In this document: positions 19,569 through 28,049 of the stretch, piece by piece | How the letters are laid out: each line of letters opens with the position of its first letter | Numbering within the stretch: position 1 is the stretch's first letter | Source: Arthrobacter oryzae | GTDB lineage: Bacteria; Actinomycetota; Actinomycetes; Actinomycetales; Micrococcaceae | Direction: 5' to 3' | Length of the DNA stretch: 64,000 nucleotides | NCBI RefSeq assembly: GCF_003634095.1 | Contig: NZ_RBIR01000010.1 | Span: forward strand, 78,811 to 142,810 | Program-made: the position numbers and the translations under genes | The notes under the pieces: model-generated | The model's input: the letters and a program-made list of their open reading frames with translations, nothing else | What the model was told of the DNA's origin: nothing | The model's database searches: none

Positions 19569-19595
19569 CTGTCGGCAGGACGGGCGTCTTCGTTA
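19569..19595 (-). promoter_or_regulatory. FliA-type promoter for flbD-motA-motB
   Basis: Minus strand TAAC (19595-19592), 15 nt, GCCGACAG (19576-19569), about 44 nt before the flbD start. It differs from GCCGATAA at two bases. The predicted leader begins with TACGGAGC, which contains one ACGGA. Confidence 0.7.
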
Positions 19596-19821
19596 GGCGG
19601 CGGGGCCAGGTCCGTCTCCGCCGCTTAGCCGGCACAACAGCATCGGCCCGGAATGCCGGGATAGCCCCTGCGCCCCTGTCCCAAGCCTGCTGTGCGGTAT
19701 TAGGGTGGGCTGACGGGGCCAAGCGGCCCGCCCCGTTGGACGACCGCCGGGTGCCTTCCGTCCAGTGTCATTACTCCAGCGCCGGATTTAGCGGCCGCCC
19801 GGCTCGTCAGGAAGGCCAGCC

Positions 19822-20988
19822 ATGGTGCCATATCCCGCTCTTGAGCAGCCGTTGAACCCTTTTCCACGCTATGAGGCCATGCGCCACAGTGATCCCGTTT
19901 TCCAGGATCAGGAGACCGGGGTGTGGCACGTCTTCCGTTACGACGATGTCCAGCGCGTCCTGTCCGAGCACGCCACGTTTTCTTCCCGGATCGGCGGCGA
20001 CAACCCGTCCGAAACAGGCCAGCTCTTCGCTGCCAGCCTGATCAACACGGATCCGCCCCGGCACCGCCAGTTGCGTTCCCTCGTGACGCAGGCCTTCACG
20101 CCGCGATCGGTGGAAGCGCTCGCCCCGCGCATCTCTGCCCTCACCGATGAGTTACTGGACCCGGTGGTGTCCGCGGGCACGGCGGACCTGATCGAACAGC
20201 TGGCGTATCCGCTGCCGGTGATCGTGATCGCGGAACTCATGGGCATTCCGGCCGCGGACCGGGACCGGTTCAAACAATGGTCTGACGTGATCGTGAGCCA
20301 AACCCGTCCGGGCGCGGATGAATCCAGCCACACTGCCGCGCACCGGGAAATGGCGGAGTACTTCATGGGCATGATCGAGCAGCGACGCCGCCAGCCGGGC
20401 CAGGACCTCATCAGCGCTCTCCTGGGCGCCGAGATCGACGGGCAGAAACTCAGCGTGATCGAGCTGCTCGGTTTCTGCAGCCTGCTGCTCGTCGCCGGGA
20501 ACGAGACCACCACCAACCTGATCGGCAATGCGGTGCTGTGCTTCACCGAAGTGCCGGGACCGGCGGAGCGGCTGACCGCCGAGCCCGCCCGGCTCCCGCA
20601 CGCGATTGAAGAAGTGCTGCGCTACCGCTCGCCCGTGCAGTCCATGTACCGGATCACCGCCGTCGACACCACGCTGCAGGACCGGACCATCCCGGCGGGA
20701 TCCCCGGTCGTGGCCTGGATCGGCTCGGCGAACCGCGACGGGGACCAGTTCCCGGACCCGGACATGTTCGACGTCGGACGCTCACCCAACCGCCACCTGG
20801 CCTTCGGGCAGGGCATCCACTTCTGCCTCGGCGCTCCCTTGGCCCGGCTGGAGGCCAGGATCGCGCTGCAGGCCGTGCTGTCGCGCCTGCCCGGGTTGGC
20901 CGTGGACCCCGAAGCGCAGCTGGAGCGGATGGAAAGCACGATCGTCTACGGCGTAAAGCAGCTCCCCGTGACCTGGCAGGTTGCCTGA
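19822..20988 (+). CDS. Cytochrome P450
   Basis: Soluble bacterial-type P450 monooxygenase, 388 aa. I-helix AGNETT at residues 225-230, ExxR at 264-267 (EEVLRYRSP), and heme loop FGQGIHFCLGAPLAR with axial Cys335. Closest in general form to the actinobacterial CYP105/107-like groups, but the substrate cannot be read from sequence. AGGAAGG precedes the ATG. No ferredoxin or reductase gene is adjacent. It is transcribed against the flagellar genes and interrupts the expected flgE-flbD neighbourhood. Confidence 0.95.
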   Translation: MVPYPALEQPLNPFPRYEAMRHSDPVFQDQETGVWHVFRYDDVQRVLSEHATFSSRIGGDNPSETGQLFAASLINTDPPRHRQLRSLVTQAFTPRSVEALAPRISALTDELLDPVVSAGTADLIEQLAYPLPVIVIAELMGIPAADRDRFKQWSDVIVSQTRPGADESSHTAAHREMAEYFMGMIEQRRRQPGQDLISALLGAEIDGQKLSVIELLGFCSLLLVAGNETTTNLIGNAVLCFTEVPGPAERLTAEPARLPHAIEEVLRYRSPVQSMYRITAVDTTLQDRTIPAGSPVVAWIGSANRDGDQFPDPDMFDVGRSPNRHLAFGQGIHFCLGAPLARLEARIALQAVLSRLPGLAVDPEAQLERMESTIVYGVKQLPVTWQVA

Positions 20989-21022
20989 GGGCGGGCGCCC
21001 CGGCCCACCGGTTGATCTGCCC

Positions 21023-21094
21023 TTAACCACCCGTTGCCCTATCACGTAGGGTTGCTTCGCCGCCGGAATGACAGCCATACGTGCCAGAGCAACG
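21023..21094 (+). repeat. Hairpin repeat, left copy
   Basis: About 72 bp, nearly identical to the copy at 22063-22134. The core 21032-21094 is an imperfect inverted repeat: left arm CGTTGCCCTATCACGTA, right arm TACGTGCCAGAGCAACG, with a GC-rich 29-bp centre shared by both copies. It lies just after the P450 stop and before the nuclease-like gene. Confidence 0.85.
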
Positions 21095-21139
21095 GAAGGG
21101 TGTGGATAACTTCAGCAGCATCACGCATTTACGGCAAAA

Positions 21140-22066
21140 ATGGTCCGCATGCGACCGCCCGCGCCTTTGCCCGCCCATCTATCGACTGCTCCGTTCACCG
21201 TGCACGAGGCGAGAGCCGCCAATCTGAGCCGGGCCCGTCTCCGAGCATCCGACGTCGCCCCGGCCAGCCGGTTGATCTACCTCCCGGTGGGCTGGGACTT
21301 TGAGGTCCGAAGCCTGGCACCGGCGCTCTCGGCCGCGACGCCAGGCGGCTGGATCTCGCATTTGACTGCCGCGGTCATCCACGGGCTGTGGCTTCCGGCG
21401 TGGTTTTGCCAAAGCCGGGAGTTGCATCTCAGCAAGCCCCACGACCTGCCACCGGTCCGCCGAAAGGGCGTGGTGGGGCACACCGTGCTTGCCTTCCCTG
21501 ACGAGGTCACGCTGCTGGACGGTATACGCATTTCGACCCCGGCGCGGACGTGGCTGGACCTCGCCCGCATCCTGCCGTTGGAAGACCTGGTGGCCGTGGG
21601 TGACCAGCTGGTGCGTCACCCGCGCCCGGGGCTGGAGATCCGCGCCAATCCGTGGGCCACGCGGGAGGAACTCCGGGCGATGCTCAAGCGTCACCCGAAG
21701 CTTCAAGGGATCGTGAAGGCCCGTCAGGCGACCGAGCTGATACGCGCCGGTGCCGACTCTGCACCGGAGACGTTTCTGCGGCTGGCGCTCACCGCGGCCG
21801 GGCTCCCGGAGCCGGAGCTGCAGGTGCGGATTGTTCCGGAGGACCCGTATTCACCGGCCGCAGACCTGGGCTACCGCGAACAGCGCATAGCCATGCAGTA
21901 CGACGGCGCCCACCACCGCACGCGCGAACAGCAGTCCCGTGACAACCGCCGCGACGACGTCTTCAACGCTGCGGGATGGCGGTACTTAAAGTTCAACGCG
22001 GACGATCTCGCCGATAGTTTCCGGGGCGCGGTGCGCAGGGTCCGCATCGCCCTGCGCACCCGTTAA
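21140..22066 (+). CDS. DUF559 (Vsr-like) endonuclease-fold protein
   Basis: 308 aa. The C-terminal 100 residues look like DUF559, a very-short-patch-repair-like nuclease fold: DLGYREQRIAMQYDGAHH, then RDNRRDDVFNAAGWRYLKFNADDL. The N-terminal 170 residues resemble the AbiEi-type antitoxin region often fused to this domain (LIYLPVGW, AAVIHGLWLP, ARTWLDLARIL). No Shine-Dalgarno is visible before the ATG at 21140 or 21149. The stop codon falls within the right-hand hairpin repeat, and the whole gene is bracketed by the two repeats. Confidence 0.75.
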   Translation: MVRMRPPAPLPAHLSTAPFTVHEARAANLSRARLRASDVAPASRLIYLPVGWDFEVRSLAPALSAATPGGWISHLTAAVIHGLWLPAWFCQSRELHLSKPHDLPPVRRKGVVGHTVLAFPDEVTLLDGIRISTPARTWLDLARILPLEDLVAVGDQLVRHPRPGLEIRANPWATREELRAMLKRHPKLQGIVKARQATELIRAGADSAPETFLRLALTAAGLPEPELQVRIVPEDPYSPAADLGYREQRIAMQYDGAHHRTREQQSRDNRRDDVFNAAGWRYLKFNADDLADSFRGAVRRVRIALRTR

Positions 22067-22134
22067 GCACCCGTTGCCCTATCACGTAGGGTTGCCTCGC
22101 CGCCGGAATGACAGCCATACGTGATAGAGCAACG
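22063..22134 (+). repeat. Hairpin repeat, right copy
   Basis: Second copy, 1040 bp downstream of the first and in the same orientation. Arms CGTTGCCCTATCACGTA and TACGTGATAGAGCAACG pair with a single mismatch, so this copy forms the better hairpin. It sits between the nuclease-like gene and the flgE 3' end and could also serve as a terminator. Confidence 0.85.
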
Positions 22135-22171
22135 TGGAGGTGAGCGCACCCCGGAGGGTGGGCGCCGGGAA

Positions 22172-23347
22172 CTAACGCTTCAGCTGGGTCAGTTCCTGCA
22201 GGACCTCGTCCGAGGTGGTGATGATGCGGGCGTTCGCCTGGAATCCGCGCTGGGCAACGATCAGGTTGGTGAATTCCTGCGACAGGTCCACGTTGGACAT
22301 TTCCAGGGAACCGGCGGACAGGGTGCCGATGCCGGGATCGCCAGCGCCGCCCAGCTGGACTCCGCCCGAGTTGGCGGTGGCCACGTAGGAGGAGCTCCCG
22401 GCCTTTTCCAGGCCGGTGGGGTTGGTGAACTTGGCCAGCGCAATCTTGGCAAGGACCTGCTTGGTGCCGTTGCTGAACGAGCCGATCAGGGACCCGTCGT
22501 TACCGAGGGTGAAGGACTCGAGCTTGCCGGTAGCGGAGCCATTCTGGCCGCTGACGGTCAGGGTGCTCATGCCGGCGTAGGCGGAGACCTGGGCAAGGTC
22601 GACGCCGATGCCGCCAACGGTCAGTGCGGCCCCGGGGTCGAGCTTGCCGTTCGTAAACGTCCGGGTGATCGGTCCGCCGCTGGTGGTTCCATCGGTGCCC
22701 CCGATGTTCCAGCTGTTGCCGCCGTTGGCCGTGAACGTCAGAGTCATGTCGCGGGCCGCGCCGGTAGCATCGTAGACCTTGACGACGCGGTCGAAGGTGG
22801 TTCCGGCGGCCGCGTCGCCGGGCAGGTTGCCGTCCAGCGTGATCTTGGACGTCGCCGTGGCGACCATGTTGTTCGGGTTCAGGGTGATGTCGCCGATTGC
22901 TCCGGCCGTATCGATGGCACCGCCGCTCTTGGCAGTCCAGCCCTGGAGGATCCCGCCGTCGGGGCTGACCAGCTGGCTGGCGGCGTCGAAGTTGAACGAC
23001 CCGGCGCGGGTGAACAGCTGCTGGCCGCCCTTGCTGGTGACGAAGAAGCCGTCGCCGGAGATCATCATGTCGGTGGCGCGCCCGGTGCTCTGCGAAGATC
23101 CCTGGCTGAAGTTGGTGCTGACACCGGCGACGCGGACGCCGAGGCCGATCTGGGCCGGGTTGCTGCCGCCGGACTGCCCCTGCGGGGCGGAGGCACCCTG
23201 GGTCATCTGCGAGAGGGTGTCCTGGAACTGGGTGGTCGAGGACTTGAAGCCGGCCGTGTTGACGTTGGCGATGTTGTTGCCGGTGACGTCCAGCATGGTC
23301 TGGTGGGCGCGGAGGCCCGAGATTCCGGAGTACAGCGAGCGGAGCAT
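22172..23347 (-). CDS. flgE: Flagellar hook protein FlgE
   Basis: Hook subunit, 391 aa. N-terminus MLRSLYSGISGLRAHQTMLD then TGNNIANVNTAGFK, and C-terminus VDLSQEFTNLIVAQRGFQANARIITTSDEVLQELTQL are the paired coiled-coil ends of axial proteins, with a Ser/Thr/Gly-rich middle that includes FlgE-type MMISGDGFFV. The frame is open to 23467, but the ATG at 23347 with AAAGG upstream begins the family sequence. Last gene of the flgB-flgE operon. Confidence 0.95.
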   Translation of the reverse strand: MLRSLYSGISGLRAHQTMLDVTGNNIANVNTAGFKSSTTQFQDTLSQMTQGASAPQGQSGGSNPAQIGLGVRVAGVSTNFSQGSSQSTGRATDMMISGDGFFVTSKGGQQLFTRAGSFNFDAASQLVSPDGGILQGWTAKSGGAIDTAGAIGDITLNPNNMVATATSKITLDGNLPGDAAAGTTFDRVVKVYDATGAARDMTLTFTANGGNSWNIGGTDGTTSGGPITRTFTNGKLDPGAALTVGGIGVDLAQVSAYAGMSTLTVSGQNGSATGKLESFTLGNDGSLIGSFSNGTKQVLAKIALAKFTNPTGLEKAGSSSYVATANSGGVQLGGAGDPGIGTLSAGSLEMSNVDLSQEFTNLIVAQRGFQANARIITTSDEVLQELTQLKR

Positions 23348-23378
23348 GGGAACTGCCTTTCTACGGGTGAAGAACTGG

Positions 23379-23843
23379 TTAGGGGGCGGCCGGAGCAGTG
23401 AGCCCGGTGATGGAGTCGAGGGGAACGGAGAGGTCACCGATCTTGACTGACGGGACTGAACCCGCATAGGAGACCGCGGTGGCGACGCCGGTTCCGGTGG
23501 TGCCGTCCGCGAGCGTGTACCCGACGGAGTGGCCGATCAACTGGGCCGCCGCCGTCCGCATCTGGAGGGAGAAGCCCTCCTTGCTGTTGCTGGTCAGTTC
23601 GGTCATTTTTTCCATCGTGGAAAGCTGGAGGGTCTGGCTCATCATCTGGTTGGTGTCCATGGGCGCGCTCGGGTTCTGGTTCTTGAGCTGCGCCACGAGC
23701 AGGGTCATGAACACGTTGGCATCCATGGTCTGCACGGGCGTCCGGACGGCGGACGCTGCCGTCGTGGCCCCCGCGCCGGAGACCGGCTGAGGGGTGACCG
23801 TCTGCGGTGTGATCGGCTGGGATGCGATCGGCTGAATCGTCAT
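23379..23843 (-). CDS. flgD: Flagellar hook assembly protein FlgD
   Basis: Hook cap protein required for FlgE polymerisation. 154 aa, shorter than enteric FlgD and lacking most of the C-terminal Ig-like part. The conserved block is FMTLLVAQLKNQNPSAPMDT, then MSQTLQLSTMEKM. It precedes flgE by 31 nt and follows fliK. Confidence 0.93.
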   Translation of the reverse strand: MTIQPIASQPITPQTVTPQPVSGAGATTAASAVRTPVQTMDANVFMTLLVAQLKNQNPSAPMDTNQMMSQTLQLSTMEKMTELTSNSKEGFSLQMRTAAAQLIGHSVGYTLADGTTGTGVATAVSYAGSVPSVKIGDLSVPLDSITGLTAPAAP

Positions 23844-23861
23844 ATGTCGCGTTCCTTCGTG

Positions 23862-25532
23862 TCAGACAAGAATGTCGAGGGTGGTCTGGGGGCCGTTCAA
23901 TATCCTGGCCGTGCGTATGGCGTTGTCGTCGGCGAGCGCATCCCAGCGGTGTCCGGGCCGCTGATCGGCCGGCCCGTTCCGGCCGCCCGGGCCGTTACCG
24001 CCGGGGTCCCGGCCCGCGGCCAACTGGCCGCTGCTGCCCGCCCGGTCCTGGGCTGCGCCGTTGTTGCCCCCGTTCTGGCCGAAATTTCCTGGCCCGTTGT
24101 GATCGGACACGTCGAGGCTGGCACCGAAGCCGGCGTCCGCGAGTTCCCTGCGGAGTTCGGGCAGGATCCCGCGGACCGCTTCCCGTCCGGCGTCCCCGGG
24201 GGCGAAAAGTTCGATCCGGACGCCCGCGGCGTCGATCTGAGCCCGGACAGTCAGCGGGCCGAGATCCTCCGGGCTGACCTTCAGGGTCATGATGTGCTGG
24301 CCAGGTGCCGCCCCCACCAGGGTGAAGAGCGGTTTGGCCAGCTGGGGCTGGAGGGGTGCCTCGGTATGGGGCGCCGGCGGGGCAGCGGGCTGGGAGACGG
24401 GCTGGGTGGCGGCGGCCGCAGGCGGCTGGGCGGCCATTGCCGGCACAGCGGCCGACGCCGGCTGGGCGGTGGTGGCCACCCGTGCCGGGACCTGGTCCGT
24501 CTGGACGTCGGCGTGCGCCTGGGCGGACGCCGGAGCGGAGGCCTGAGCCACTGCGCCGGCGGCCGTGGCGGCCGGCGGCGTGCCGTTGACGGCCGTCCGC
24601 CGGATCTGTCCGGGCGAGGCCGGAGCGGGCGTCGTGATGCCTGTTCCGTTACCCGCCTGCCCGTTGCCGGCCGGCCCGGAGGCCGTGGCTGCAGCCGCCG
24701 GCGAACCGTTGACCGCCGGGGCGGAACCGGGCGCAGGAGTAGTCCCGGGGGTGCCGGTGACCGACGAGGCCGACGGCGGGGTCACGGCAGTGGCGGGCAC
24801 GGCTGCCGGGGCAGAAGCCTGCGCAGCCGAAGCAGGCACCGCGGCGGGGAGAACGGCCGCGGTTGCGGAGGCGGCCGCCTGTCCGGCGACAGGGAAGCCC
24901 TCGTGACGGGCCGAGGCCGACGCAACCGCTGTTGCTCCCGGCTGGGCTGCCGCTCCGGCCTGCGTTACAGCTCCGGCCTGCTGCGCAGTCTGAACCGGCT
25001 GTGCTGCCTGACCGGCCGGTGCTGCCTGACCCGATTGCGCTGTTTGACCCGCCTGAACCGCCTGCGCTGCCTGACCAAGTTGTGCGAACGAGACAACCTG
25101 GACGTTGGCGAACTGGGCCTGGGCATACTGCGCGGGTCCAAGGCTGGCGGAACCGGTTGCAGCAGCATCGGCCCCCGGCGCGGACCCGTCAGCAGGGCGC
25201 CCCGCTGTTGCGCTGTTCGCGGGAGTGCCGGCTGCCGAAGCCCCGTCCGTCGCGCCGTCACGGTCCGGCTTCGCGGCGCCGGCGGCCCGTTCGGCGTCGG
25301 CGGTTACGGCGCCGGCGGCACTGGCCCTCCCGGGGCCCGGCTTTCCAGCGGTCCTGGGTCCTGCAGCGGTGACGTTGCCCGCTGCACCCTGGACGTCATT
25401 GAGGACTGAGCCGAAGAGCGCAGTGGCCGGACGGTCGTGCCCGGGCCGCGGGTCGGCGCCCTGCCGGGCGGCCCGTCCGGGGGCGGCCGCAGCCGGCGTA
25501 CCCGCAAAGTCCAGCGATGCCCCGGCTTTCAT
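23862..25532 (-). CDS. fliK: Flagellar hook-length control protein FliK
   Basis: Secreted molecular ruler that triggers the FlhB switch. 556 aa. Residues 1-380 are an Ala/Gln/Pro/Thr-rich low-complexity ruler with near-repeats such as QAVQAGQTAQSGQAAPAGQ. The C-terminal hook domain is at about 390-480, with HIMTLKVSPEDLGPLTVRAQ and LPELRRELADAGF. A Gly/Asn-rich tail follows. It overlaps the NlpC/P60 gene by 4 nt. Confidence 0.9.
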   Translation of the reverse strand: MKAGASLDFAGTPAAAAPGRAARQGADPRPGHDRPATALFGSVLNDVQGAAGNVTAAGPRTAGKPGPGRASAAGAVTADAERAAGAAKPDRDGATDGASAAGTPANSATAGRPADGSAPGADAAATGSASLGPAQYAQAQFANVQVVSFAQLGQAAQAVQAGQTAQSGQAAPAGQAAQPVQTAQQAGAVTQAGAAAQPGATAVASASARHEGFPVAGQAAASATAAVLPAAVPASAAQASAPAAVPATAVTPPSASSVTGTPGTTPAPGSAPAVNGSPAAAATASGPAGNGQAGNGTGITTPAPASPGQIRRTAVNGTPPAATAAGAVAQASAPASAQAHADVQTDQVPARVATTAQPASAAVPAMAAQPPAAAATQPVSQPAAPPAPHTEAPLQPQLAKPLFTLVGAAPGQHIMTLKVSPEDLGPLTVRAQIDAAGVRIELFAPGDAGREAVRGILPELRRELADAGFGASLDVSDHNGPGNFGQNGGNNGAAQDRAGSSGQLAAGRDPGGNGPGGRNGPADQRPGHRWDALADDNAIRTARILNGPQTTLDILV

Positions 25533-26293
25533 GATGCCGCCCCGGCAGGAACGATGCGCCTGATGGCCGTCAGGTTGGACTGCTGTTCCCAGGCGTCGCG
25601 GATCTGGATGGTCTTGCCGGGTACGGGCGCGTCAATTGCCTTGCCGTTTCCGAGGTAGATGGAAATGTGGTTGCCGCCGAAGCTCACCAGGAGGTCTCCG
25701 GGCTTGGCCTCGGCAAGGGAGGCTACCGGGGTGCCTTGGCGCATTTGGTCGCTCACGACACGGGGAATCTCCACACCGAGGTCTTTGAAGACCCGCTGCG
25801 TGAAGCCGGAGCAGTCCATGCCGGTGGCCGGATTGGTGCCGCCCCACACGTAGGGAACGCCTATGTACTTCTTGGCCACCGCCACCACGTCGTTGCCGGT
25901 CGCGGCTGCGCCCGTGTGGATCGTTCCCGGCGCCTGGGCGGCGGTCAGCCCGGCGAGCCCAGCCAGGCCGGTCAGCCCGCCCACACCGGTGAGCCCGGCC
26001 AGGCCGCTGAGACCAGTGGCGCCGGCCGCCGTCGTGCTGCCCAATCCCAGCGAGGCACCCAGCCCCGAGCTATCGGTGAGAGAGGCGGCGCCAGCTGTTC
26101 CGGTGCCGCCCAGCGCCGTGGCGAGTGCCTGCGTAAAGGATGAGGAGTCGCCGGCGCCCGTGGCAGTGGCCAGCGAGGACGCGGCCGATGCCTTGGCCGC
26201 CGCGGCACTTGTCTCCGTGGCCGCCGGCCGCGTGAGTTCCGCGATCATTGATTGGATGCCCTGCATCCGGCCGATCGCCTCGGTCATACTCAT
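25529..26293 (-). CDS. NlpC/P60 peptidoglycan hydrolase in the flagellar operon
   Basis: 254 aa. C-terminal NlpC/P60 domain from about residue 135: catalytic Cys161 in GMDCSGFTQ and His209 in GGNHISIYLG, which cleave peptide stems of peptidoglycan. There is no signal peptide. The N-terminus (TEAIGRMQGIQSMIAEL) looks like a type III export signal region, and residues 90-118 are a Gly-Leu repeat. Placed between fliJ and fliK with 4-nt overlaps on both sides, it probably plays the wall-opening role that FlgJ has in proteobacteria. Confidence 0.85.
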   Translation of the reverse strand: MSMTEAIGRMQGIQSMIAELTRPAATETSAAAAKASAASSLATATGAGDSSSFTQALATALGGTGTAGAASLTDSSGLGASLGLGSTTAAGATGLSGLAGLTGVGGLTGLAGLAGLTAAQAPGTIHTGAAATGNDVVAVAKKYIGVPYVWGGTNPATGMDCSGFTQRVFKDLGVEIPRVVSDQMRQGTPVASLAEAKPGDLLVSFGGNHISIYLGNGKAIDAPVPGKTIQIRDAWEQQSNLTAIRRIVPAGAAS

Positions 26294-26724
26294 GGCTTCA
26301 CCTGGCTGTCTTCGCGGTGCCAGAGAGTCGAGGCGATCTCGTCAAGAACCGATTGTTCGGCGCGAAGGTCCGCGGAGCTGACCTCGGCGTCGTGGCGGGC
26401 CTGCAGTTTTTCCAGGCCGACGGACCGTGTGCGGGCAGCGATGAACTCGGCGCGGGCGATGGACTCGTCCACCTCGGCCAGACGCGTGAGGTTCTGCAGG
26501 TCCGCGAGCATGCTGTGGGAGGAGGACCGGGCGGCGGCGACGGCGCGCAGGGAGGCGGAGCTGGTGATGGGATCGTCAGTGGCAGCCAGCTCGCGGCGGG
26601 CGGAGGCCTCGCGGGCCCGGACGGAACTGGAGCGTGAGCGCGCACGCGCAAGCCCGGTGGCCGCCTGGTCCTGCTGGAGCTGGCGGAGCCGCAGGAGCCC
26701 TGCCAGAGAGAATTCGCGGTTCAT
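26290..26724 (-). CDS. fliJ: FliJ-like export chaperone
   Basis: 144 aa, almost wholly helical and charged (LAGLLRLRQLQQDQAATGLARARSR, and a C-terminal coiled coil). FliJ forms the stalk in the FliI hexamer and binds FlhA. Sequence identity in this family is low; the call rests on size, coiled-coil character and the position between fliI and fliK. Confidence 0.8.
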   Translation of the reverse strand: MNREFSLAGLLRLRQLQQDQAATGLARARSRSSSVRAREASARRELAATDDPITSSASLRAVAAARSSSHSMLADLQNLTRLAEVDESIARAEFIAARTRSVGLEKLQARHDAEVSSADLRAEQSVLDEIASTLWHREDSQVKP

Positions 26725-28049
26725 GCTGCTGCTCCCAGGATCGAAGTAAGGTGGCCGAGCCGTTGCCAGGACTCGGGATGGGCGGTGGATTCGTCCATCG
26801 GCTGCTGGAGGAATCCGCTGACCTCGTGCTCGTGGTTCAGGGCGGCGTCCACCAGCGGGTTGGTTCCGGCCTGGTAGGCCCCGACGTCGATCAGGTCCTG
26901 CGCCGCTTTGCGGGCCGCGAGGACCCTGCGGAGGGTGGCCGCGGCGTCGAGGTGGGGCCGGGAATTGACCTTGGTGGCCACCCGGGACACGGAGCCGAGC
27001 ACGTCCACGGAGGGGAAGTGCCCCGTGACGGCGAGTTTGCGGTCCAGCACCACGTGGCCGTCCAGGATGGACCGGGCGGCGTCGGCGATGGGTTCGTTGT
27101 GGTCGTCGCCGTCGACGAGCACTGTGTAGATGCCGGTGACGGAGCCGGTCTCGGCGGTGCCGGCGCGTTCCAGCAGCCGGGCCAGGATCGAGAAGGTCGA
27201 CGGCGGGTAGCCGCGGGTGGCGGGGGGCTCGCCGGCCGAAAGGCCGATCTCGCGCTGGGCCATGGCCACGCGGGTGAGCGAATCCATCATCAGGACCACG
27301 TCCTGGCCCTGGTCGCGGAAGGACTCGGCGATCCGGGTGGCGGTGAAGGCCGCGCGCATGCGCATGAGGGCGGGTTCGTCGGAGGTGGCCACCACCACCA
27401 CGGAGCGTGCCAGGCCGGCGGCGCCGAGGTCGTCCTCGAGGAACTCCCGGACTTCGCGGCCGCGTTCGCCGACGAGGGCAATGACGGAGACCTCGGCGTC
27501 GGTGCCGCGGGCGATCATCGAGAGCAGCGAGGATTTCCCGACGCCGGAGCCGGCGAACAGGCCCATGCGCTGGCCCTTGCCGAGCGTCGTCATGGTGTCC
27601 AGGACGCGTACGCCGGTCTGCAGCGGGGTGTCGATGCGGGCCCGTTTCATGGCGTTCGGGGCCTCGTTGTCGATCGCCACGCGCGGTCCGCTGAGCAGCG
27701 GTCCCTTGCCGTCGATCGGCCGTCCCAGGCCGTCCAGGACCCGGCCGAACAGTCCAGGCCCGGTGGGGACCAGCACGGCGCCGCCCTTGGTGCGGACGGG
27801 GTCGCCGGCCGCCACACCGGCGAGCCGGCCGAGCGGCATGCAGCGCACGGAGCCGTCCAGCGCGGCGACCACCTCGGCGTCAAGGCCGGGGTGCTCCCCC
27901 ACCGTTACTAGGTCGCCCAACGCGCAGTCCAGTCCTGACACTTCAAGGCCCAGGCCGATGACCGAGGTGACCACGCCCACCCGTTGCGGGGCGGCGGCGG
28001 CCAGCGCGGCGGCATAGTCGGCACCCTTCGGGCGCCACCCGGCGATCAT
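26721..28049 (-). CDS. fliI: Flagellar export ATPase FliI
   Basis: Hexameric ATPase of the export apparatus, related to F1 beta. 442 aa. Walker A GSGVGKS at residues 167-173, Walker B region DVVLMMDSLTRVAMAQREIG, and family stretch GRPIDGKGPLL. Overlaps fliH and fliJ by 4 nt each. Confidence 0.97.
   Translation of the reverse strand: MIAGWRPKGADYAAALAAAAPQRVGVVTSVIGLGLEVSGLDCALGDLVTVGEHPGLDAEVVAALDGSVRCMPLGRLAGVAAGDPVRTKGGAVLVPTGPGLFGRVLDGLGRPIDGKGPLLSGPRVAIDNEAPNAMKRARIDTPLQTGVRVLDTMTTLGKGQRMGLFAGSGVGKSSLLSMIARGTDAEVSVIALVGERGREVREFLEDDLGAAGLARSVVVVATSDEPALMRMRAAFTATRIAESFRDQGQDVVLMMDSLTRVAMAQREIGLSAGEPPATRGYPPSTFSILARLLERAGTAETGSVTGIYTVLVDGDDHNEPIADAARSILDGHVVLDRKLAVTGHFPSVDVLGSVSRVATKVNSRPHLDAAATLRRVLAARKAAQDLIDVGAYQAGTNPLVDAALNHEHEVSGFLQQPMDESTAHPESWQRLGHLTSILGAAA

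Noticed and set aside
19522..19722. 66-aa minus-strand frame upstream of flbD
   Set aside because: Contains the FliA-type promoter of flbD, has no ribosome binding site and a basic low-complexity product.
21140..22066. Toxin-antitoxin pair at the DUF559 gene
   Set aside because: The N-terminus looks AbiEi-like but there is no AbiEii-type partner gene next to it.
23529..25409. 626-aa plus-strand frame opposite fliK
   Set aside because: Repetitive Arg/Gly product mirroring the fliK linker; no start signal or family match.
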